From Macropodus opercularis (Eukaryota; Chordata; Actinopteri; Anabantiformes; Osphronemidae), in the NCBI GenBank assembly GCA_030770545.1, contig CM061091.1:12146501-12210500 (forward strand): a DNA stretch of 64,000 bases. The letters run 5' to 3'. Every line of letters starts with the position of its first letter. The stretch's first letter is position 1. Below are positions 11,731 through 24,130 of the stretch, piece after piece. The translations under genes and the position numbers were made by a program. The notes below the pieces were generated by a model. The model saw only the letters and a list, made by a program, of their open reading frames with translations. It searched no databases and was not told the DNA's origin.

Positions 11731-14044
11731 TGCATGTAAAATGAATATTAAAAGCATACAGTCACCTCTGCATAACAATAGAGCGTCAGTAAACCAAATA
11801 AAAGCCACAACGGCGCTCGCTTCACCAGAATAGGTGGATTCAGCGAGGACAAAGTTAAGCCACGTCTTCCTTTAGGTGCACTGAATGCAAAGTTCATAAA
11901 CACTCGAGTTAGCACCCCCGTGATTCAGCACACAGTCTAATGTACTAAGTTTGATAAGTGAAGGGCAAAACCACCCTCATGCATTTTCATCAGCAGCCTC
12001 CGGACAAGGCTCAGACACACATTTCAATACCTCAGAGAGCCCTTACACAACAGATAGGCAGACTGTAGCCGTAATGTACATCCCAGAACAGCCATTATTG
12101 GAAAGAGGTTGTGAGGATGTCGTATTGAGGAGACAGTTAAAACGGTTTAATGAGAACTTGGATAGTTGCTTAAAAAATTTACGAGTAAGGATAAACCGGG
12201 AAGGGTCCATCGATGGACAAACCTCAGCAAAGACTAAATAGAATTCCTAAATTTGGATTAAGGGGCACGTGTCCTGGGGCCTGTGGCTGTTCTCTATGCA
12301 GTGCGCATGTACTGGACAGTATATGTTCACCAGAGCTTTATAATGAGGGTCAATATCTTGACTCTTCCCCTACATGAGACTTGTCTGAACCCTCCAACGC
12401 ATTGTCTATCTCAGCAACCTTTCCCTGACAGCAGATAATGCCAGCTATAAATACTGATTGCCAAGAACATGACGGTATATCCCGGATCAAACATACAAAT
12501 GTGTTTTATGGAAGTCAGCAGCCAGCCATCCATAACTAAGTTGAGCGAGCATAACCTTTGCTTGAAGGTTGTTTGATGGAAGCTTTTTAAGCTCCGAAAA
12601 TTCTTGCCAAACTATTCAACCACGTATTTCATTTTCTGGCCTTTGTTGAACTCTCAGGCTTGTTTGAAAGAATTTGGTTCAAAAGAGAAACAAACGCCTA
12701 TAAACTATGCAATGAAACTTAACATAAGGTACAGTAAACGGGTGGTTTTCCTTTTTACCCATAATAATTACTTACATTTCTCCATACGATTTAAAACAGG
12801 TTTTTATATTTGAGCATGTGCTTTCTCAATTAATCCAGCAATAGCCGTGATGCATGCAGAATAGCACGGCTCTCCCTTTCTACCAGTGGCAGCCTGAAGT
12901 GGAAACAATACACAGGTCATGATAAAAGGGAAAATTTAAGCTACAGCAACTTTCAAGCACAAGTACAGTAGGTCACTTATCATTCAGCCCCCCCTGCTCC
13001 AACAGCGATCTTTCAAATTAAATTGTGTAGTACGCAATGACATTAGCTCACAGGCTTGCAGGCTAATTCACTTTGAATGACAGTGTGATGCATATAGGGG
13101 TATTATAGCGCGATCTCGTTCCAAACCAGAAACCACCAGACATATTTGGAGAAATCTTTACACTCAGGTCTCTGCATCTACCAGTGATTGTAGTGATAAC
13201 TCTGCCAGAGCTTTTTAAAGCCCGTGGTTCTGCGCCTTCAACTCCAGGGATCAAACCTCAAAGACTCATCAAACTTCTCAATTTAGAAGGTTGCAACACT
13301 GGAAAGCTGATTTAAGCTGCTTGTGTCCACACGTCCTTTATTTCAGTAAATAGTTCATATACACGTAGAGATAAATAAATGTAGATTGTTCTATAAAAGT
13401 AATACATTTATATGGTTCACTGCCATCCTCCTTGTACGTATGTCAGCATTGGAGGATGACATTAGATATTAATGGCTTCCACTAGACATTATTACCAATA
13501 AAGTTAAAATAACAAGTAGTAAAGAATTAATCCTCCTTATTAAGGGTAAACTATACACATAATTTCAATTTATATTATTAGTTATCAAATTCGTTGCTAT
13601 CAATGGATCATAAACCAAGTACGGACGAGTATTCTGATGAAATTTGATATTCATTATATCTCATTCAGTTCCCCCACACCCATAATATAGTATTCTTGCA
13701 ATGCTACCAATCCCTAAACTAAATCCAAACCAGAGAACTAATCTCCCATATATTTGTTATCAGCTATCACTGTACATTATTCCTCCACAAATTCACCAGA
13801 CTATCAGTGGGTGTAGAAGATTTTGCAGCAAATTACATTATGATGCAGGGACTATGCCCATGTGCTGGACAACACACGCACAGAGCATGTACCAGTTTGT
13901 GGAGCAAACCTGTTTGTTTCCCATCTGTCTCTCTCTTTCAGGCTGCTGAGCTGTTCTAGGTCTTTGTCGTCCGATGGTGGAATTTCACTCATTCCTAATT
14001 GATTTTTAACTGTGCCTTTGCCATTTTCATCCCTCTGGCGCAAA
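11731..14044. other. Intergenic spacer
   Basis: No supported gene. One open stretch at 11951-12241 (96 codons, no ATG at its start, first ATG inside at the 42nd codon) has a hydrophilic, lysine/arginine-rich C-terminal half but matches no family I recognise. Frames of this length are expected many times by chance in 64 kb. No repeat family or motif cluster was recognised. Confidence 0.5.
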
Positions 14045-14055
14045 CCCCCCCCCCC
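14045..14055 (+). repeat. poly(C) run, C11
   Basis: Eleven consecutive C residues are read directly. This is a simple homopolymer in otherwise mixed sequence. Confidence 0.9.
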
Positions 14056-17000
14056 ACAAACTTGTGTTGATGCAACTTCTCTTGTAATTACTGGACAAGC
14101 CTGCGTTAAATGAGTTGGAAGCTCCTGCAACAAATAATATCATCCAGACCTCCTGAATCTCGGAATTGCTGAATTAATAAACTGTATGCCTCGCCATGAA
14201 GACACTGAAGGCCTTGATTTGTTGAATTGTTGTTTTTTTTTTTAAATTGCTTTTCACCAGCAGCAAATTACACCTCACTGAAAATAAATAGGAATCAACT
14301 TACTAAAATAAACATTTTGTAAACAGGAATTTGTGTGAAACATAGCAGGCGTACCTGAGAATAGGTTCAGACTTCAGATTGCCAGAGTTAATTGCTTGGT
14401 GACTTCACTTTTTGGAGCAGCTTTCTTCGGAGCTACTGAATTCAGATGTGTGTTGTGCTTTGCACTGCTGTGACCACTTATTGCAACAGTCTATGAGCTG
14501 TATGCGCTGCTGACGCATGATGTACCTGTATCAGGCCGTAGAAGCCACTTAGCTCCGTTATCCAATACATGATACATAGCAACTAAGCAATATGGGCCAT
14601 ATCTGGTACTAATATTGGACCTGTCAGGTCAAAATTTGTTAGATGTGTCCCCTATTTCATTACCACAGGTTTTTCTTGATCAACCAAAAAGCAACACACT
14701 CTCATCCCACAGCACTGACACAATGATGCTTCCTGCTTGGCGTCTGATACCAACACTAGGGGAACCCACTGGCGTCACTAAGTGACTTGAAGGGTGAGTC
14801 ACTTCTTGAAACCATGGGGATGATGTCGCACGTCTAGTCATCACCAATCATAAAGCTTGAGGTGGAAAAGCATGATTTGATTAACAAGTGTCAGTATGTT
14901 TGCTTTCAGAGCACCAGTGGGCTGACATTTTCTGTACAGTACAATAATATAAAATTAAATGTCAAGCTTCCCCTTTTATGCCAAGTTTCTGTTACATGAA
15001 GCGATTGTTAAATCCTGACTTACGTCTATATTTTCAGCTACAAATGTCATTTTCATGTTCTGTTTGGGATTTGTAATAGAGGTTTGACGTTTATTTACCT
15101 ATTTATTTACTTTATTTTTTTCTACTGTTACCTGCTGTGACTGCAGTTGAAGCCAATTTCACATGATCCTGGAAATCCTCCACAAGCCGGGGCCCACGTT
15201 AAGCTGTCTGCAACTGGATATATTTCAGCTGCATCTGGAGGCATGTGTGCATCAGTCCATGAAAAGGTCAGCATGCAGCTAATTTACTAGTGTGTAACTA
15301 ATTTACAGTATTAATTTTTAGTCTCATCAGATGTTGATTGTGGATTGATAGTTGAAATAAATGCTCCAACCTCACTGGCAGCGTTAGAGCTAATACGCTC
15401 AGTAAATTGAAGGGTTGCCTGTGAAGGGCTATTAAGAACATAATTCAGAGTTTGGACACTTCATGTGCACCATTCACTGTGAATATCAATGTGGAAATCA
15501 TACAGTATGTGCCTGTGAAACTGTTGTAGTTTATGTGCTTAATATTTCACTGTAAAACAAGGCGCGGGAGACGGTTGCTTGACCGACGGTGGTGGAGAAA
15601 GATCACATCCCAGCTATAAATTGGCACCATTAGCATCTACAGAGGGTGAACACAATACTGACTAGATCACTAGATGAGATCAGCTCTGCAGATTATCAGC
15701 CTTAAGGGTTACACATGTATAATAGTTGCTTCTGACCCAAATCACTGTGGGTCTATCACATCAACTGCACCGATCCAGGAAGAACCTCTCTGAGTTTTGA
15801 TCATATGGCATTTCATCATAATAAAACAATATTGTTTAAAAAAAAGCCGAAATGCGTTTCATTTAAAACCAATGAATGGTGAAGTGGGTAAAAATAACTT
15901 GGTATTCCTTCTGAGCCGGGGTCTGTTTAGGTCAGCGTCATTTCAGATCAGATTGAATTACCCTCGTGTCTATTCAGAGTCAGTCTTCTGTCCTCAATTC
16001 CTGTTTTGACCAGTCTCCTTTCGCATTAAGAGGTTTTGCGCATTAAGACTCGTATTACATTTTGGAGCTCTAATAGACTCATAATCTGCATGTAATACAA
16101 TTTAGTAATTCTACAATAAGAGCCACAGAAATATTAATACTCTACAAATGAAATGCTTTTTTGCATAATACTGATTGAGTAACACATTATGCACTGTCAG
16201 TGCAATGAAATTAATAATTTAACCTCCACGAAAAGGAGTTTAAAGGCATAACAAATACACAAAACTCACTAACTAAACAGGGAGTAGAACCAGTATGGGT
16301 TTGCCTTCGTATGTGTGAGAGTGAAATCTGTCAAGACGGAAAAAAAATTGCTTCACCGCTACAATACCCTACCCACCGCTTTTTAGTACTAACCGCGTTG
16401 GAGACTGAAACACCATCAATCAGCTTCTGTTAATTCAAACACTGACTTTAAATGTTAAAAACGTTTGAGCCACAGTGTTTTTCTGTAACGAATTCATCAT
16501 ATGTACGGTAAGAAAGCAGACTAAATATACAACTCTATCACTTAACTTCTGCAAACACAATGCCTTAAAATATCTATTTATATAAAAAGAAATGTCACTG
16601 TAGGTCTGTTCAGTCTGTTCAGGAGATGAATGAGTGAGATGTCTGACAATTCCCACACCAGCTGTGTTGCTAAAGTAACTGCTAATTTTAGTGCTGGGCT
16701 TGTTCTGACATTTAGTTGAATATGGTTTGGTTTGACTGTGGCTTTAAGTCTTTTAAGTCCCAAGGCACTCATGAATGTGATAAATAAAACTGACCTACTC
16801 TAGGAATAAGTTTAAACTAATGGTCCCTTGTTATTTTCCTCTTGTTAACGCTGGCATTAGAAGAACTTTTTGTTTGCTCGGACAAATACTGTAGGAAAGT
16901 AGAGAGTTTTGAAGGCGCTAGATTCCTCTACCGGCAGCAAAGAATTATAAAATAAAAGAATAAAAGTGGTTCATTAATGTTTCCGCTTGTGCTCCTTTTA

Positions 17001-18299
17001 CTGAAGAAAATGATAATGTCACTGCCTTTTGTCATTTATTCTGAAACATTTATGATAAGTGTCCTGGCCTCTACTCACACTGGGCTGTCTGCTCATATTA
17101 GGTTAAAAAGTAAAGCATGTGTGAAAAAGGAAAGTACTCTGAAACACTGATGTTGGCTGCTTGCAGCAGATACTGTGGCGGATCCCATTTAAAAGGGGGC
17201 GTCGTCTCTAAATTTTCTTTTTTCCACATTAAATGAAGCCGTTCAATTGCCCATGGTGAGTGGGGTCTGATGGCAGTGAGAGTTACTCTGCCAAGATTCA
17301 CTTAGATGTGAGTGGTAATGGCGCATGCCTGTGTTCTTAAGAAAAATACGCTACTTTTCATCCTTAATTCCCCTCTTGTTGAGAAAAAGGATGGATCTAG
17401 GGTTGGATTAACACCAAATATGTTCTTCCTCTTACTTTCAGTGAAGTTATTTGTCAAAGAGGTCAAATAAATATCACAAAGTAGAAACTTTTGATGTTCT
17501 ATCAAGACATATCCAGAGAAAAAAACATTATTTCTGCAGCTTTTAATGTACAATTTCCATTTGTTATCTGTGCATCCATCAATGCACCATACATATATAA
17601 TTATAAATACAAAACAATGGCTGAACTGAAACGCTACTTGCTACTGGATGTTGCGTGAGAGGCAGGGCCCCCGAGCAAAGTCACAGCAGCGTCATCACAG
17701 AGGTGACACCTGTCCTTTCTCTGAATATCTTTAGAGCTTCTGTGAGACTAAATCGTGTTCGGTCTGGTACTTTACAATGTAACGAGAGCCGCTACACAGA
17801 TCTTGTTAAGGGCCAGTGGAACCGACAAGTACATTCACTGTGATTTAGTTCCAGAGAAGTGCACAGCAATGTTCAGGGCGAAGTACCGTGCTGGTGTGTG
17901 TCTGTCTGTCTTTGTGTGGAAGCAAAGGGTCAGGGTCACACTCCAAATCACTAAGAACCCAGAGGGAACAAACTGAGCCTGTTAGAAATAGTACAGAGAC
18001 AAGCTTAACCCATTTTTAATAGTCTCTCCCTCTCCATCATCCCCTTCCTGGACTTGTCCTCTGTAGCAGAAGGCTGCTGTTTTGAAGGTTAACATACTAT
18101 CAATAAACTGACATTGAATTGAGTCCACCCAGTATTTTAACACTTTACACCGTAGCATTTTCAAACATGCCGTGAAAATGTCCCACAGCTTGTGTGTATA
18201 GATTTAAGAAGCCCTTCTGAAATGATTTACAGCATGTCCGAAATAACCCTGTTGAAACATAAATCACTTAACAGTTGAAAGTTAGAAACTTATTCTGGA
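14056..18299. other. Intergenic spacer
   Basis: No gene or repeat family was recognised. A TTTATT-type low-complexity patch lies at 15091-15121. All frames are under 85 codons. TACAGTACAAT, an 11-mer that recurs in the window, is present at 14935-14945. Confidence 0.5.
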
Positions 18300-18346
18300 T
18301 TCAGTTAATGAATGGTTAAGTTCAGTTCGGTAATGAATGGTTTAAG
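18300..18346 (+). repeat. Imperfect two-copy tandem duplication
   Basis: A unit beginning TTCAGTT and ending AATGAATGGTTAAG (18300-18320) is followed immediately by a second, slightly longer copy (18321-18346) with a few inserted bases and the same ending. This is a small local duplication with no coding consequence. Confidence 0.7.
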
Positions 18347-20709
18347 GAGGCAAAACAGTGCAGTACTTTCCATCTAACTGCTTCCAAACAACAGAACGTT
18401 TAAGAAATTAGTATGCAGTGTAACTGACAGCTGCAAATTATGACTGTTTTTTAATGCTGGAATAATAATTTTACACTACATTACAGCAGGTATTTGCAAT
18501 TCAGAGACTGAAGGTGCATGCTTAACTACATCAATTAAGGAAATAGTTGTGGAGATGTCAGATACTCCACTGAAGCAAATCTCTAGCAGGCAGGAATGTG
18601 CCATGTGTTGTATTATTACACCAGCTGCACTGGCTTCCCAGTGGGAAATAGATTTGATGTTTTCCATAACTGCCATTCTTCCGCTTGATCGGGATTCCTC
18701 AAAAATGTTTTGACAGGTAAACATGTGGTGATGCACACCTCGAGTGAAGAGCATTACGCAAGTTGAAAAAAAGTCTGACAGAGTTGTGTCGCCTACAGCA
18801 GTGGAGTTAAATGTGCATTATTCGTAGCCGTCAATGTTGTTACACATGAAAACATTGTTGTTAAAGAAACACGTTTTCTATTACTGTATGTAAGGTCTAT
18901 TATTACTCTATTGTGTATACTGTAGATAGAAAACAAGTCTTCTCCTCCTAGCTTTTTTTTTTGTACTCTTTCATAGTTGTCAATGGGGAAATACAACTTC
19001 AGACACACTGCAGAAAGGTAAACATGAGAGGACAGGGCTTCTACTGTATGTCTGTCTGTGTATTCGTCGCCCTCCAAGCTGGAAAAACCAAAGAACCGAC
19101 AAGAAGTAAATCATTTCACATTAAAACAGGATTTAGCAAACGTGCCATGTGAAATACAGCTAAAGTAACTGATGCGTAGAATCAGAAATGTGACTACAAA
19201 TGACCAGTTCATTAACTTCATGCTGACACATGATGGGATTTTCTATTTGTAATGCATTTAACCATGTAGTACCAGTGGGCAGCTCAGCTTTTCGCTTACC
19301 TTTTTTTTTTTTTTGCTTTGACCTTGCCACACGAGCCGAATGCCAGCACGCTGTGTCTAGTCTTGCATACAAACATAATGGAGCACTCGACACATTCTAA
19401 ACAGATTGTTGATTTGTGTATCGATAATGTCCTTTTCACAAAATCTACCCTTTAAGACGATGAAGATTTAAAGGTAATTCGTAGGAGCCACTCTGCACAA
19501 GCTAATAAAGATCATTTATAGGTTATAATAGGAAACGGCTGCAGGAAGAGATATATGTGATATAACAGTGTGTACTTTGAGAAAAGTACCTATGTGAGCA
19601 TATATCTGTGGAGGAGAGCAGGAACTAGTAGGCAGAACTGTGAAGACAGTCGCCTGGTTGTGACAGAGACTGCAGCTATTGTGGAAGCGATACAGTATGT
19701 TAAGGAGGTGATAGAAAAAGGAAGACACAGAAGGCAAGGAGTGTTAAGGGGCATCATAATAAGTGAGAGGTGGATGTGAAAAAAGTGTCAGCGGGTTGAA
19801 AGGGGCCGCGAATGGAAACACTGGCCTCGCTCATCCTGTCGTTTCAGTGCACTCTGTAAAGACAGCATTGTTTCCGGAAGCTTTAGCTTCCCCCCGCCGC
19901 CAGGACAAGACGTCTTCTCTGCAGCCGTCGCTGCTAACAGACGCCATCAGTCACACTGGCTCAAAAACCACTCGCTTCCAATCTCACCACTGCTGTGAAG
20001 GCAACTGCTCGAGCTTGTCTCACAAATCTGCTCCTCCGTGTGCTCTGCAAGCAAAGACATATATTTACACACCGTCACAACAACACACACACTAACGCAA
20101 ACAAAATTCGTTCGTCACTTTGCCAGGACCAAAAAGCACTCCTGCTGAATTTGTCACTGTCCTGCTTTTTATATCCCTCTCTCTATGTAGCTGGCGGCTA
20201 GCATTAAACAGACAGAATCCACCTCATGTCCTCCGTGTTTCCTGGACTTACTGTCTTTATCTGAGCATTAAGGGCTCACCATGCCACATATCCTCATGTA
20301 CACTACTGGAGAGAAGCGTCATGAGCCATGAGGGAGATTTCAGTCTGATTATAACAAAACTAAGAATTATTTTTTTACTTTTTGTTATAAACTCACTAGT
20401 AGGGGAGGAGTGCAGGAAGGAAAACCAGAGCGATGTCACACTCAAATGAGTAAATATTTATTAACAAACTGAAACACAGCAGAGGCGGTAATACGAGATG
20501 CCAAATTTGGAAACGCTGCATGAGGCAGGAAGCTAATAATTGGTGTACAAAGAAACAGAAGCTCGCTAACTATGAAAACTAAATTCAAGCAGGAACTAGC
20601 AAATAAACAAACTGACAAAAGCTTGTCAGTCCATCACATGTACAGACAAATCACCTATGTATTTGCAATTTCAAATGTCCAATCAACAACATGTCTTCTG
20701 ACTGTGGAG
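18347..20709. other. Intergenic spacer
   Basis: No supported gene. There is a T14 run at 19301-19314. Between about 19800 and 20100 the sequence is somewhat GC-richer with several CpGs, and frames of 110 and 109 codons cross 19763-20449 on the + strand. These frames have no family resemblance and are consistent with chance. Confidence 0.5.
19301..19314 (+). repeat. poly(T) run, T14
   Basis: Fourteen consecutive T residues are read directly. This is a simple homopolymer. Confidence 0.9.
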
Positions 20710-20890
20710 ATGCAAACGCCACATCAAACCCAGGACCTTCACCACCAGGAGAATGAAGGCCACCTGGTCCGGGCAGACGGGGAGCCTGGCTCCGATGGTT
20801 GTTCCTTCCCACTTCACTGCTGCCTAGTGTTGGCCCGATGCAGATTTTCAGTCTAATTCTTTGTAGCTTATGTTGTGTAAGGTCACACAT
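20710..20890 (-). mobile_element. Degraded fragment of the percomorph long interspersed repeat (weak match)
   Basis: On the minus strand the landmarks 'ACACTAGGCAGCAGTGAAG', 'TGGGAAGGAA' and 'GGAGCCAGGCTC' echo the part of the family that reads 'aggcgacagtggggaggaaaaactccc ... gagccaggctcggggag' in other copies. Order and spacing are kept only loosely, so this is a weaker call than the copies at 23640 and 62700. The orientation is opposite to those copies. Confidence 0.4.
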
Positions 20891-21699
20891 CTTACTTCGC
20901 ATTAGGAACTCTATTCATGTCGTAGGCTAGACAGTAAAGTTAGTGAGTGGAATGAGGAGTGAAAGATAAAAGCATGAGGCTACAGTGCACATTAAAGGAG
21001 AATACTTTAGAGCCACTGTCTGAATGTAGTTTTTCTTCCTTATTGAAGTATCCCACACCAATTTAATTCCACCCTCCCCTCCCCCCAGTAGAATCTATAC
21101 ATAATTAAAGGCACTGTTTTCTAGTCTTGTCATCACTGCACCACCAAACCTCCCTTCTTATTCTATACACTACTGCATATGTATATTCAACAGATCAAAG
21201 CGCGCTCAGTCCTGCCTAATGAACCCAAATGCTTAACTCAGCCCCGCTTATCTGCTGCACCCTTACGAACCCTAAATGACAAACCGATTTTCATAAGCAG
21301 CTGAATTGTTGCTGGAATTCACCTTTGATCTCAGAGCTAACCACGATCGCTGGTATCATCCAGCTAAACATCCCAGGGCGACGCATTAACCAGCATGACG
21401 CGACGTAGGCCCAGAGGTTTCCTTCATAGCTTGGACTGTTTCGCTGGGTTGTTACAGCATGTGCGATGTATTCATGTACAACATATTTATATCAGAACGT
21501 CTCTAAGTTAGATCTCGTTGACTTTGGATACTGGTACTTTAAAAACGAATTTCATTCACTGCTTGCACGTCCTGCTGTACACATAGTAAATGGAGCTCTG
21601 TAGACATAACATAAATCTCACAGCCTGCTTGACATGCCTATGGCTATAGCAGACTTAATCACAACTTTGCCTGTTGAACTCATCTCCCTTTCTCCCTCA

Positions 21700-22220
21700 C
21701 TCGCTCTCCCTCTCAGCTGCTATTATTTATTCAGTTTGTTTGGCGGGACACAGTAGCCACGGCAGCCCTGGCCTGGCAGACCTATCGAACTGTGGCATAA
21801 TAGATGTAATACATCAATGCGTTTGAGCTGAGAGCCTTTAATTAGGCCTTCCTGCTCGTTTCATCACCCCCCCCCCCCTTTTCCTTGCCCTCCTGGGATT
21901 TGGGCAGTGGGGGTTGGGGGAGGGGGGGGTGATACTGAGAGGCCTCCTGCACTGCATCTGAATCGCTGCACTTCCACATCCCCAGCCCATTCCTCTGCCT
22001 CCTCAGCAGGCTCTTTGTCCCTGAAAATCACCAGCCCCCAGCGTCCTTTCCTCCTCCCTTACAGGCTCACTGCCACTCATGTCTGCAGGGTCAGACAGCA
22101 TAAAATGCTAATCCTCACCTGAATGTCAATAATTAAAAACACGTCGCCCTTCAGGATTAGAAAAGAAATGGCTTTCTCTCAGAAAGCAGCAGGGATGTGC
22201 AATATGGAATGAATGACTCT
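21700..22220. promoter_or_regulatory. Candidate conserved non-coding element, interrupted by C/G tracts
   Basis: The left half (21720-21860) is complex sequence ending in a TTAATTA palindromic homeodomain core at 21838-21844. The right half (about 22085-22220) again has AT-rich, motif-like content. Between them lie a C12 run and long G runs. No credible open frame is present. The two halves may be separate elements. Confidence 0.4.
21867..21929. repeat. Opposed poly(C) and poly(G) tracts
   Basis: C12 at 21867-21878 is followed by G5-TT-G5-A-G8 at 21909-21929. The G side alone satisfies a quadruplex pattern if the G8 run is split. The C tract could instead pair with the G8 tract to form a hairpin. 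Both tracts are probably length-polymorphic and prone to sequencing or assembly error. Confidence 0.75.
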
Positions 22221-23204
22221 GATAATGTAGGCTTTTGAGCGTGTCTACGTGTTTGTGTTGCCGTGACCTTGCTCCCCAGGTGCTCTTGAAATGTGTCATC
22301 CTGAATAAACGCCAAGCAGGACCCAGTGGTGACCAGCGGCACGACTGCAAAGCACAGTCCAGTCTCCTGCTGATTTTGCCATTTTCTGTTTACCATTTCT
22401 GGGCCGTTCGCATTTCACATGAATCACAGCAATAACATCTGACATTTACCACAAGTTAAAATATGACCACACCAGGCCACATAACTGAAGGCCACCACCG
22501 CTTGAGGCACTGGCTGATCTAAGTAAGCATAAACTGAGAATGACTGCTCTTCGCTTTTCATTGCTGTATGTCAGACCATTGATTGCATTCACACGTATTG
22601 TTGACACTTTGTGTTGTTTTTTTGTTTCTGATGAAGAAATGTTCTGACTAGAATAAAGGTGTGACCCCAGATGTTCCTCATTATGTCACTCAAGGACGTA
22701 GGGAGCGCTTTATTCAGGAAGGCGGGTGTATGGACCTGTCTATGTGCGCGTGTGAGTCCAAGCGTAATAAAGACTTGTGTGCTTCTGTTTGACAAAAGTA
22801 CAAACGCTTTCAGCAACAAATGATCATAAATCTCGTGGGTAATACAAAGACGACATTGATTGAAACAAGTTTTAAATTTATAACTGATTTCAGATTTAGA
22901 AAATCACACTTGGTTGCACTTTCCTCATGAACAACAGGTGGCGTCATGCTGTTATCCATCTTGCCCAGAACGTATTGTATTCCAGTGTGATGGAAAAACA
23001 CAAACAGCAGCTCATGTGCCCTCACACGCACAAGTGTACTGTATACACACATAAAGAATTCATCATAGCATTGGTGTGTAAATATAAATATTGCATGGTA
23101 CCTTCAGTCCATATGATAAACTGCCCTCAGTCTGTTAATTCCACAGAAGCTAATCCCTTCAGTCTTTTGCTAATATATCCATTACATGAGTGATGCTCCC
23201 ATAA
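22221..23204. other. Intergenic spacer
   Basis: No gene or repeat family was recognised. An ACAACAGGTGGC sequence (22931-22942) resembles part of a CTCF core with two mismatches and is not claimed as a site. Frames are under 90 codons. Confidence 0.5.
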
Positions 23205-23400
23205 GCCAGCCCTAGTCAGTAAATAATTCTGGTTAATTAAAGCCAAGACATCCATCTTTGCCCCGGCTTTGTGTGCAGAGTCTGCGAAAGGCATGTTCTA
23301 TTAATAAAACTGTGGTTATCGCCACCGCTGATGTGGTTTCAGACCTGTTAATTAGACTGTATGTTTCAAATGTAAATTAACAGCCAATAATTCACTGGAA
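23205..23400. promoter_or_regulatory. Candidate conserved non-coding element with paired RUNX-like sites
   Basis: The block contains TTAATTAA at 23233-23240, two RUNX-type cores (TGTGGTT at 23311-23317 and TGTGGTTT at 23332-23339) and TTAATTAG at 23348-23355. It is compact, non-repetitive and non-coding. The combination of homeodomain and RUNX-like sites in about 120 bp suggests an enhancer, but function is inferred. Confidence 0.45.
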
Positions 23401-23639
23401 AAAGGGAAATGACACTTTATTTCCACGATGAATACACCCATCCAGGAGGCACGTCAGTAGGGGACAACTGTGCGCCAGACAGGATGTAAACTATTATAAT
23501 TTTGTGTATTTGTATGTTCATAAGCATATTTTGACAGATAATGACCTGTTGAAGAATTTGTCTGAACCTGAATGTGTCAAGTGAAGCTGTCCAGTTTTGG
23601 CCACCGCATATAAATTATAAAGGGGATTTAAAGAAACCT

Positions 23640-24130
23640 AAACACTCTGGATAAAGTCAAAAGTGACAGATGTGGAGAATCAGACGCTGAGGTGGAAAAC
23701 GTTTCATCACCTCCATTTGGGCGGAGAGATGAGTAGCTGAGCAGCTGATCTTGGAGCGTGTGGATGTAGAATATGGGATGAGGAGATCAGAAACCACTGA
23801 GAGATGTATAAACAAGTAATCTTTAAATCAACGCTGTGCTTAACTGGTACCCAGCAAGGAGAGGTCAGGACTGGAGAAATGCACCAACTAGCTGCAGGCA
23901 AACTGAAGATAACTGACTGACTCCCACATAAAGCGTTGTAATAGTCAAGACCAGAGGTAATGAAAGTGTAACAGTCTGTCTCGAAAGTTTGAATAGTGGA
24001 AACATTTTAATTTTTGCTGTTGACCTAATGTAGAAGATGTTTCCGCTCACAAGTGAATTCAGTGTTTTGTTGGACTTTATTTAGCTTTTTTAATTCTGGC
24101 ACGTAAGAGCTAAGTAGTTTTTTTTTATAT
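23640..24130 (+). mobile_element. Percomorph long interspersed repeat, 3' part, degraded
   Basis: Recognisable landmarks occur in family order: 'GCTGAGCAGCTGATC', 'GGATGTAGAATATGGGATGA', 'ACTGGTACCCAGCAAGGAGA' then 'GGTCAGGACTGGAGAAATGC', 'TAGCTGCAGGCAAACTGAAG', and 'TTGTAATAGTCAAGACCAGA' followed by 'GGTAATGAAAG'. In other fish copies these read as 'ggaagccagtgaagagatgtcagaactggagtaatgtg ... ttacaatagtccagtctagatgtaatgaaagcatg'. The copy carries many indels and no open frame. The first landmark sits near 23730 and similarity fades past about 24060. The family name and class are not assigned here. Confidence 0.7.

Noticed and set aside
11951..12241. 96-codon hydrophilic open stretch
   Set aside because: Lacks an ATG at its start, has no family match, and frames this long are expected dozens of times by chance here.
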